Shown here: one piece after another, positions 57,436-64,000 of the stretch
Layout: every line of letters starts with the position of its first letter
Numbering within the stretch: the stretch's first letter is position 1
NCBI RefSeq assembly: GCF_002896855.1
Contig: NZ_CP021850.1
Coordinates: 2,381,665 to 2,445,664, forward strand
Source: Clostridium thermosuccinogenes
GTDB taxonomy: Bacteria; Bacillota; Clostridia; Acetivibrionales; DSM-5807
Length of the DNA stretch: 64,000 nucleotides
Direction of reading: 5' to 3'
Notes under the pieces: generated by a model
The model's input: only the letters and a program-made list of their open reading frames with translations
Database searches by the model: none
What the model was told of the DNA's origin: nothing
Translations under genes and position numbers: made by a program

Positions 57436-58455
57436 TTAAAGCTTTTTTACGCTCGCTCGGATGACTATTTCGTGTGGGATATACACATGCTTAACCTCTC
57501 TGGGGTCCTCTATAATCTTTTTCAATAGCGCTGCTCCATGATATCCGTTTTGTGACATATCCTGCCGTACGGTAGTTAATGCAGGCCGGATATATTCAGC
57601 AAGAGGAATGTCATCGAAACCGGTTACGGAGAAATCATCCGGCACAGCATATCCGGTGTCTTTTATTGCGTTAATCACTCCGATGGCCATGATATCACTC
57701 ATGCAGATAAATGCCGTAGCGCCGTTCTTTCCATTTTTAAGAATATACTCCTTAGCACTATTATATGCCTTTTCCTCACTGAAATCACAGTAAATAATAT
57801 TGCTATCGGGTAAGTCGAGTCCTTTACCGCACATACCTTCCTTAATTCCAGCCAACCTCTCCAAGGTGACTGCTGCGTTTTTTTTGCCTGCTATGACCAG
57901 AAACTTTCTATGATTCTGCTCAATCAAATATTCGGTCATTTCCCTGGAAGCTTTAATATTATCAATTGAAACACAGCCTACTTTATTGACTGCAATTGGA
58001 ACATCAATCACAACACATGGGATATCGGAGTCCACCAGTTCTTTGAAATATGCATCGGTTGTGGTAATTCCGCTTAGAATAGCTCCGGCAATGTTTCTCT
58101 CTCTGCAGAACCGTGCGTAAGATTTTTTCTGCTGTCTTTTGGAATCAGTCGCATAAACCGAAACCTCCAAGTCATTTTCGGAGGCAAAGCGGTAAACACC
58201 CTTGAGCATTAAATACCATAAGTTATCATTGTCATTACTGTCCAAAAGCCCGGATACAATGAAACCAATGTTGGAGGCTGTTTTGGAAGAAAGTCCACGA
58301 GCAATTACATTAGGAGTATAACCAAGCTCTTTAATCGACTGGAAAATCCTCTCTTTCGTCTCAGGGCTGATGTCTTTATAACCATTAATTGCTCTGGATA
58401 CTGTACCGATGGTGACTCCAGCATGTTTAGCCACATCTTTAATGGTTACAGCCAT
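57436..58455 (-). CDS. LacI-family transcriptional regulator (LacI-3)
   Basis: 339 residues: N-terminal helix-turn-helix with IKDVAKHAGVTIGTVSRAING, then the sugar-sensing domain. The ATG follows CTGGAGTG. It precedes the importer 2 operon in the same direction, with palindromes ACAAAAACGTTTTTGT (57405-57420) downstream and ACAAAAACGTTTTCAT (58476-58491) in front of its own gene, so it is the likely repressor of both. A related site stands before the glycosidase gene at 37850-38995. The effector is unknown. Confidence 0.93.
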   Translation of the reverse strand: MAVTIKDVAKHAGVTIGTVSRAINGYKDISPETKERIFQSIKELGYTPNVIARGLSSKTASNIGFIVSGLLDSNDNDNLWYLMLKGVYRFASENDLEVSVYATDSKRQQKKSYARFCRERNIAGAILSGITTTDAYFKELVDSDIPCVVIDVPIAVNKVGCVSIDNIKASREMTEYLIEQNHRKFLVIAGKKNAAVTLERLAGIKEGMCGKGLDLPDSNIIYCDFSEEKAYNSAKEYILKNGKNGATAFICMSDIMAIGVINAIKDTGYAVPDDFSVTGFDDIPLAEYIRPALTTVRQDMSQNGYHGAALLKKIIEDPREVKHVYIPHEIVIRASVKKL

Positions 58456-58475
58456 AAAATCACTCCAGTTGATTT

Positions 58476-58534
58476 ACAAAAACGTTTTCATTGACACCTA
58501 TATATTATCACACTGTTTGTAAAAAGTAAACAGT
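58476..58534 (-). promoter_or_regulatory. Control region of lacI-3: operator, promoter and second palindrome
   Basis: ACAAAAACGTTTTCAT (58476-58491) differs from the 57405 site at its right end; on the minus strand it also fits the CcpA pattern at 12 of 14 positions. A probable promoter reads TTTACT, 17 bp, TAATAT. A palindrome with 7-bp arms, ACTGTTT and AAACAGT (58512-58518, 58528-58534), overlaps the -35 box and could bind another regulator. Confidence 0.6.
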
Positions 58535-58654
58535 TTTGACTAAATTATTTTTGCATGCCATAAAGGCTGCACAGCGGAGTATCCATGTACATTGAAATTT
58601 ACCGTAACCAATTGATGCTCCGATGCATGCAAAACCTTTATCATTAAAGAACAT

Positions 58655-58693
58655 GTCCATTGCGGTAGACAATATTAGTCTACCACAATGGAC
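58655..58693 (-). terminator. Hairpin downstream of the topoisomerase operon
   Basis: gtccattg-ggtagac pairs with gtctacc-caatggac (one mismatch) around aatatta. The stem is strong; the tail is T-rich on both strands but not a pure run. Confidence 0.6.
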
Positions 58694-58734
58694 AACTTTT
58701 GATTTTAATCAACCCACTCAGAATACCCACGTTG

Positions 58735-58868
58735 ACTATATAATATCAAACTACCTAATATCTAATAATATCAAACATCAAGCATTAAACACTAAATAAA
58801 TATTATATAGTAAATATTAAAAATTAAATTTGTAAATATCAAAAATTAAACGTTAGACATTAAAATTA
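58735..58868. repeat. Degenerate AT-rich repeats after the topoisomerase A gene
   Basis: Loose units around aatatcaaa/attaaa (ctaatatctaataatatcaa, aaatattaaaaattaaattt, aatatcaaaaattaaacg) run up to the stop codon of the minus-strand gene. No open frame. Confidence 0.7.
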
Positions 58869-61052
58869 TTAAATATCGATGTCCAGTTTCAACTGCTTAT
58901 CTTCCTCATCTTCACTCTTTATATAGCAGCCTACTGCCGGAATATTCTGCGTCCTGTAATAATCCGGGTCCTTGAAGTTAACTTGGCTTAAAGGCTTCAC
59001 AGCAGTCATTATGCTTCCCTTCTTGGACTTCAACACTTGAACTCCCTGAGAATTCCTTGTAGTTTTGGAATTGATAGCGGAGGTGTTAAATACCAACGCT
59101 TTGTTGATGCTGCTGAAAGCCACCAAATCCATGTCCTCAATTATATGCATTATATTCACCAGGGGTGACAGATCGGAATAGGCATTGGCCAGCTTCTTCC
59201 TGTTAGTCTTGGTCGCATAGCTGGCAAGATCTATCTTTGCTACTTTCCCGTTTTCAAAGGAGAACAGCAAATAACCCTTATAGTCATCCGTTGCCACCAT
59301 ATAAAGTATCTTCTCATCCTCGTCCATTTCCAGCAAATTCGGCAAATACTCCCCAAGGCTGCTGGCTTTGCAGTCATTTATTTCATAAATTTTCAGCTTG
59401 TATACTGTTTGCTTGCTGGAAAACAGCAGCAAATCAGCCTTGTTGTGAGTTTCTACCTCCTGGATGATTCTGTCGTCGTCCTTTAATTTATGCTCCGGAT
59501 TGGCTCTCAGAGACGTCAGAGCAATCTTTTTGAGGTAATTCTGCTCAGTAAGGAACAGCTTCAGGTTATAATCCTCTATCAGGAGATCCGGTGTGATTTC
59601 CTCTATTTCATCATCATATACAATCTGAGTGCGTCTGGGCTGTTCATACTTCTTTGCTACTTCTTTCAACTGCTTTATTATTATCTTTTTTATCTTTCCT
59701 TCATCGGAATAGGTTTCTTTCAGCTCATTAATCCCTTTTTCCAGGCTGCCAACCTCATCTACCCGATTTAATATATACTCCCGGTTAAGATTTCTCAGCT
59801 TAATTTCAGCTATATATTCCGCCTGAACCTGATCGATCCCAAACCCCTTCATAAGATTGGGAACAACCTCTGACTCCAGTTCCGTCTCCCTTATTATCCT
59901 GATTGCCTTGTCTATATCCAGGAGTATCTTTCTAAGACCATACAGCAAATGGAGCTTTTCCGATTTTCTGTCTATATCGAAAAGCAGCTGCCTTTTTATG
60001 CAGTTTATCCTGAAATCCGTCCACTCTCTGAGGATGGCTTTTACACCCATCACCTTCGGTCTGCCGTTAATCAGTATGTTAAAGTTGCAGCTGAAGGAAT
60101 CCTGAAGCGGGGTCAGCTTGTAAAGCTTGTTCATCAAAGCATCCGGATCGGCATTTTTTCTGATATCAATTGTTATTTTCAGACCTTCCAGGTCCGTCTC
60201 ATCCCTTACATCGGTTATATCCTTTATTTTTCCACCTTTTACCAGGTCGATTATCGCGTCTATTATCGCTTCGGTGGTTGTGGTATAGGGAATTTCGTAT
60301 ATTTCTATGCAGCTGTTTTCCCTGTCATATTTGTAGCTGGCCCTCAACTTGAAACTGCCTTTTCCGGTCTTGTATATTTCAGCCATTTCCTTTTCATTGT
60401 ATATCAGCTGGCCGCCGGTGGAAAAATCCGGAGCTTTTAGGTATTTACCGATATCGGCATCTTCATCCTGTATATACTCTATAGTCGCTTCGCATACTTC
60501 CTTAAGGTTGAAGCTGCATATATTGCTGGCCATGCCCACCGCAATCCCCTGATTGGGGTTTACCAGTATATTGGGAAATGTGGTCGGCAGCAATGTAGGC
60601 TCCTTCATTGTGCCATCATAGTTGTCTACAAATTCCACAGTATTTTTGTCCAAATCCCGGAACAGCTCTTCACATATCTTGTCCAGCTTTGCTTCCGTAT
60701 AACGGGGAGCCGCATACTTCATATCCTTGGAATACTGTTTCCCAAAATTTCCTTTGGAATCAATATAGGGGTGCAGCAGCGCTCCGTTGCTTTTGGTAAG
60801 CCTCACCATGGTCTCATATATCGGCCCGTCACCGTGGGGATTTAGTTTCATCGTCTGGCCTACGATATTGGCGGATTTTGTCCTGCCGCCGGTAAGAAGT
60901 CCCATTTTATACATAGTATACAGAAGCTTCCTGTGAGAAGGCTTAAACCCATCAATCTCGGGTATGGCTCTGGAAACGATGACGCTCATCGCATAGGGCA
61001 TGTAGTTTTTTTCCAATGTTTCAATTATCTTTTGCTCAATATGGTTTTTCAA
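58869..61052 (-). CDS. parC: Type II topoisomerase subunit A (ParC/GyrA-like)
   Basis: 727 residues. The DNA-cleaving tyrosine is Y118 in AAPRYTEAKL; the region GGRTKSANIVGQTMKLNPHGDG matches the quinolone-resistance region. Length and a short beta-pinwheel C-terminus without a clear GyrA box suggest topoisomerase IV rather than gyrase. The start is TTG 61052, after GGGAGGTTAAACT, 12 bp past the parE stop. It cuts and rejoins DNA with ParE to separate daughter chromosomes. Name by similarity. Confidence 0.88.
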   Translation of the reverse strand: MKNHIEQKIIETLEKNYMPYAMSVIVSRAIPEIDGFKPSHRKLLYTMYKMGLLTGGRTKSANIVGQTMKLNPHGDGPIYETMVRLTKSNGALLHPYIDSKGNFGKQYSKDMKYAAPRYTEAKLDKICEELFRDLDKNTVEFVDNYDGTMKEPTLLPTTFPNILVNPNQGIAVGMASNICSFNLKEVCEATIEYIQDEDADIGKYLKAPDFSTGGQLIYNEKEMAEIYKTGKGSFKLRASYKYDRENSCIEIYEIPYTTTTEAIIDAIIDLVKGGKIKDITDVRDETDLEGLKITIDIRKNADPDALMNKLYKLTPLQDSFSCNFNILINGRPKVMGVKAILREWTDFRINCIKRQLLFDIDRKSEKLHLLYGLRKILLDIDKAIRIIRETELESEVVPNLMKGFGIDQVQAEYIAEIKLRNLNREYILNRVDEVGSLEKGINELKETYSDEGKIKKIIIKQLKEVAKKYEQPRRTQIVYDDEIEEITPDLLIEDYNLKLFLTEQNYLKKIALTSLRANPEHKLKDDDRIIQEVETHNKADLLLFSSKQTVYKLKIYEINDCKASSLGEYLPNLLEMDEDEKILYMVATDDYKGYLLFSFENGKVAKIDLASYATKTNRKKLANAYSDLSPLVNIMHIIEDMDLVAFSSINKALVFNTSAINSKTTRNSQGVQVLKSKKGSIMTAVKPLSQVNFKDPDYYRTQNIPAVGCYIKSEDEEDKQLKLDIDI

Positions 61053-61064
61053 AGTTTAACCTCC

Positions 61065-63044
61065 CTAACTCACATCAATCATATCCATATATCTGTATCC
61101 GTTTTCTTCAATGAATTCTTTTCGTCCCTGAAGATTGTCCCCCAACAAAAGGTCAAAAACCTGCTCCGTCCTGACGACATCATCAGGCATAACCTTTATA
61201 AGCCTTCTGGTCTCAGGATTCATAGTGGTCTCCCACATCATATCCGGGTCATTTTCACCCAAACCTTTTGACCTCTGTATGGTATATTTGCCGCTTATCT
61301 TGGAAAGTATCTGGTTTTTTTCCTTTTCAGAATAGGCAAAATAGGTTTTATTTTTGGTGGTTATCTCAAAAAGGGGCGACTCGGCTATATATACCTTGCC
61401 GGCTTTTATAAGCGTAGGCACCAGCCGGTAAAGCATTGCCAGGATCAGCGTTCTTATCTGAAATCCGTCCACATCAGCATCGGTGCAGATTATCACCTTG
61501 TCCCATCTCAGGTTGTTGATGTCAAAAGTGTTAAATTCTTTATTATGCTTTGTCTTTATCTCCACACCGCATCCAAGCACCCTGAGGAGATCTACTATTA
61601 TTTCATTTTTAAAAATGCTGTCGTACTCGGCTTTCAGACAGTTGAGGATTTTTCCCCTCACCGGGATAATGGCCTGAAATTCTGCATCCCTGCCCAGCTT
61701 ACATGAGCCTAAAGCCGAATCACCTTCCACTATATATATTTCCCTTCTGCTCACATCCTTGGTACGGCAGTCCACAAACTTCTTAACGCGGTTTGAAATA
61801 TCCAGGCTGCCGCTCAGCTTTTTCTTTATGTTCACCCTGGTCTTTTCCGCGGTTTCCCTGCTTCTCTTGTTTACCAGCACCTGCTCCAGTATCTTTTCAC
61901 TTTCCACCTTATTTTCAATAAAATATACTTCCAACTGTTGTTTTAAAAAGTCCGTCATCGCCTCCTGTATAAACTTGTTGGTGATGGACTTCTTAGTCTG
62001 GTTCTCATAGCTGGTTATGGTGGAAAAGGAGTTGGTCACCAGGATAAGGCTGTCCTGAATGTCAGCAAAGGTTATTTTTGCTTCGTCCTTGTTATATTTG
62101 CCCCTGGCTTTCAGGCACTTGTCAATTTCGGTTACAAAAGCGTTTTTAACAGCCTTGTCCGGAGCTCCTCCGTACTCCAGGAAGCTGGAATTATGATAAT
62201 ATTCCAGCAAATTTATTTCGTTATTAAAGCAGAAAGCTATCTGCATTTTAACCTTGTATTCCGGTTTATCCTCCCTGTCCCTTCCTCTTGCGGAGGATTC
62301 ATAAAACTGAATCTCGGTAAAACCCTTATCCTGATTTATTTCCTTAATATAATCAACTATGCCGTTTTGATAGCAATACTCATAGTCCGTTCCGGTTTCC
62401 TCGTCATGGAGCTTGAATATGATGCCTGCATTTACTACCGCCTGTTTTTTCAATGTGTTCTGGAAATACTCCAGAGGTATGTCTATATCAGTAAATACTT
62501 CCAGGTCCGGCCTCCATTTTATGAAAGTACCGGTGGTCTCATAATCACATTTTACCTTTTTAAGGCCTCCTATGTTTTCACCCTTTTCAAAATGCAAGTC
62601 GTACCGGTATCCATCCCGGTATACCGTAACATCCATATACTCCGAGCTGTATTGGGTGGCACAGCTTCCCAGTCCATTCAGCCCAAGGCTGAATTCATAG
62701 TTTTCTCCTGAATTGTTTTTGTACTTCCCCCCTGCATAAAGCTCGCAGAATACCAGTTCCCAGTTATATCTCTGCTCTTTAGGGTTGAAGTCCAGGGGTA
62801 TGCCTCTTCCCTCATCCCTGACCGATATGGATTTATCCTTGTACCTAACCACCTCGATGACATTTCCATAGCCTTCCCTTGCTTCATCTATGGAGTTTGA
62901 CAAAATCTCAAATACTGAATGCTGGCAGCCTTCTATACCGTCCGATCCAAATATAACGGCTGGACGGAGCCTAACCCTGTCGGCGCCCTTCAAAGATGAT
63001 ATGCTGTCATTTCCATATCCGGTATTTTTGACGTTTTTAGCCAT
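61065..63044 (-). CDS. parE: Type II topoisomerase subunit B (ParE/GyrB-like)
   Basis: 659 residues from ATG 63044; GGAGG inside an upstream GTG frame (63056) serves as its ribosome binding site. ATPase motifs include EILSNSIDEAREGYGN and RDEGRGIPLD. The Toprim domain has EGDSALGSCKLGRDAEFQAI and DADVDGFQIRTLILAML; the usual form is EGDSAGGSAKQGRD, so it is divergent. It supplies ATP-driven strand passage to the A subunit encoded downstream. Gyrase is possible but the paired operon and lengths favour topoisomerase IV. Confidence 0.9.
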   Translation of the reverse strand: MAKNVKNTGYGNDSISSLKGADRVRLRPAVIFGSDGIEGCQHSVFEILSNSIDEAREGYGNVIEVVRYKDKSISVRDEGRGIPLDFNPKEQRYNWELVFCELYAGGKYKNNSGENYEFSLGLNGLGSCATQYSSEYMDVTVYRDGYRYDLHFEKGENIGGLKKVKCDYETTGTFIKWRPDLEVFTDIDIPLEYFQNTLKKQAVVNAGIIFKLHDEETGTDYEYCYQNGIVDYIKEINQDKGFTEIQFYESSARGRDREDKPEYKVKMQIAFCFNNEINLLEYYHNSSFLEYGGAPDKAVKNAFVTEIDKCLKARGKYNKDEAKITFADIQDSLILVTNSFSTITSYENQTKKSITNKFIQEAMTDFLKQQLEVYFIENKVESEKILEQVLVNKRSRETAEKTRVNIKKKLSGSLDISNRVKKFVDCRTKDVSRREIYIVEGDSALGSCKLGRDAEFQAIIPVRGKILNCLKAEYDSIFKNEIIVDLLRVLGCGVEIKTKHNKEFNTFDINNLRWDKVIICTDADVDGFQIRTLILAMLYRLVPTLIKAGKVYIAESPLFEITTKNKTYFAYSEKEKNQILSKISGKYTIQRSKGLGENDPDMMWETTMNPETRRLIKVMPDDVVRTEQVFDLLLGDNLQGRKEFIEENGYRYMDMIDVS

Positions 63045-63130
63045 TTGCCCCTCCACCTTTAAAATTTGTACCTATATACATTATACCAAACTTATGTTCG
63101 TGTCAAGAATATGTATTTTCATTTGAAGGA

Positions 63131-63188
63131 TTCCCAGGCACGCATTGCATGCTTATTACAATGCCCAATCCATGCCACGCGCCTGGCA
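63131..63188. other. GC-rich inverted repeats upstream of parE
   Basis: ccaggc...gcctgg arms bracket about 45 bp, and tgccacgcgcctggca (63173-63188) is a near-perfect 16-bp palindrome. It stands out in AT-rich surroundings and may be an operator or a leader structure. Confidence 0.4.
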
Positions 63189-63237
63189 CATTACAATTAT
63201 ATAGGCAGAAATGAAAATATTGCAAGCCTTAACACGC

Positions 63238-63276
63238 GAAAAAGCTTCCATAATATTACAGAAGCTTTTTCTTTTA
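63238..63276. terminator. Bidirectional terminator before parE
   Basis: gaaaaagcttc pairs exactly with gaagctttttc, followed by ttttataat on the plus strand and CTTTTTC on the minus strand. It would end the stalk-domain gene on the minus strand. Confidence 0.75.
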
Positions 63277-63317
63277 TAATGTTCTAGTTCTAATATTATC
63301 GTTATTACGAGCGGGAG

Positions 63318-64000
63318 CTATTCTTCTATAGTTGTGTAAAACAGTATTTCTTCTTCCAAATACAGTTCCATTTTCACTTTCATAGCTTCGGCTACAAATT
63401 CCGCCGGAACCATCGTCTTTCCTTCAACAACCGTTACAGGAGCGTCAAGAGTAACCTCACTGCCATTTAACAAGGCAGTTCTACTGTTCTGCTTCAGAAC
63501 TACACTGATATCATCCTTTGTTATCACTACGGTTTTATCCTTGCCATTCCATTGGACATCTGCACCGAGAGCTTCAAACACAGTACGGGCTTCCACCATC
63601 AGTGTATCACCTTCAAAATATGGATCTGCCGTGAAATCTAGGTATTCATAATCCACCAATACACTGAAGGGGAAATCCTCCTCCACATATTCGTAATCCT
63701 CATAATCATCCAGATTGTAATTCGGGAATCCCATAAGGTCATTGAAGCTGATGGAATTGCTGCTGTCCACCTGGGGAAGTTCAAAATCTTCAACCTTGTT
63801 GATATCGGATATCGCACTGCTGAATTCCAGACCAATTTCATATGTACCGTAAGATTTGCTGGGCTTATTCACATAGATTTTTTTCCCTGCTTCTTTTGCC
63901 TTCATACGGTTGGAGGCATCTTCTATTGCACCTGTATCGATGACAAGGTCGATGTACCCGTTTTCCTCCACTATGTATCCTTCCGAGTTAACTGCATAAG
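63318..64000 (-). CDS. Copper amine oxidase N-terminal (stalk) domain protein, partial
   Basis: At least 227 residues; the frame stays open to the window edge, so the N-terminus is missing and the GTG at 63971 is not taken as the start. The C-terminal part carries the stalk domain pattern: MVEARTVFEALGADVQWNGKDKTVVITKDD, then VVEGKTMVPAEFVAEAMKV. Such domains occur in secreted cell-surface proteins of Clostridia and probably bind the cell wall; the oxidase catalytic domain is not part of it. Function unknown. Confidence 0.8.
   Translation of the reverse strand, partial: YAVNSEGYIVEENGYIDLVIDTGAIEDASNRMKAKEAGKKIYVNKPSKSYGTYEIGLEFSSAISDINKVEDFELPQVDSSNSISFNDLMGFPNYNLDDYEDYEYVEEDFPFSVLVDYEYLDFTADPYFEGDTLMVEARTVFEALGADVQWNGKDKTVVITKDDISVVLKQNSRTALLNGSEVTLDAPVTVVEGKTMVPAEFVAEAMKVKMELYLEEEILFYTTIEE

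Overview
The window reads as chromosomal DNA of a low-GC, endospore-forming member of the Clostridia (Bacillota). The basis is a gerA-type germination operon, a CotA-like spore laccase, AT-rich spacers, strong AGGAGG ribosome binding sites with frequent TTG/GTG starts, a TPP riboswitch on a ThiT transporter, a class II galT and Lpl-type sugar importers. The species cannot be fixed from the sequence. A saprophytic polysaccharide user of the Ruminiclostridium/Acetivibrio type would fit.

Layout. 1-5.1 kb (minus): a secreted family 31 glycosidase cut by the window edge, and a two-gene ABC exporter whose second gene has lost its ATPase domain. 6-17.4 kb: a LacI regulator with a cytoplasmic family 31 glycosidase, an IS30-type insertion sequence, a second LacI regulator, and a divergent Lpl-type ABC sugar importer. 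17.8-21.1 kb: rhomboid protease, RluA-type pseudouridine synthase and a SAM methyltransferase. 21.2-29.6 kb: an alpha-galactoside/galactose block with galT-galK, two family 4 glycosidases and two paralogous AraC regulators. 30-35 kb: HD protein, CotA-like laccase, tRNA-Val, and a second copy of the same insertion sequence. 35-45.4 kb: PutP, a membrane protein, a six-hairpin glycosidase, ThiT with its TPP riboswitch, a sugar isomerase-like protein, a long glutamine synthetase and UvrB. 46-50.8 kb: a CmpB-like membrane protein and a gerA-gerC-gerD-gerB operon with two frame breaks. 51.3-58.5 kb: a third LacI regulator with a second Lpl-type importer and a large six-hairpin glycosidase. 58.9-63 kb: a type II topoisomerase pair. 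The right edge cuts a copper-amine-oxidase-type stalk domain protein.

How the genes work together. Much of the window is oligosaccharide uptake and cleavage under local regulators. Both importers lack their own ATPase and must borrow one. Operator-like sites with a central C-G step can be matched to three local circuits: ACTTAAAC-type (both family 31 glycosidases), TGTTAACG-type (importer 1) and ACAAAAACGTTTTTGT-type (importer 2). The two AraC genes share an almost identical promoter. In the galactose block, family 4 enzymes would release galactose, which GalK and GalT pass into central metabolism.

Most notable: 13-bp target duplications and subterminal 20-bp repeats in the insertion sequence; two homopolymer frame breaks in the ger operon, one on a textbook A AAA AAA slippery site; a predicted LacI operator family joining a secreted and a cytoplasmic glycosidase; and degenerate AT-rich short-period repeats directly after the stop codons of four genes. 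No clearly new defence or multi-gene system was found.
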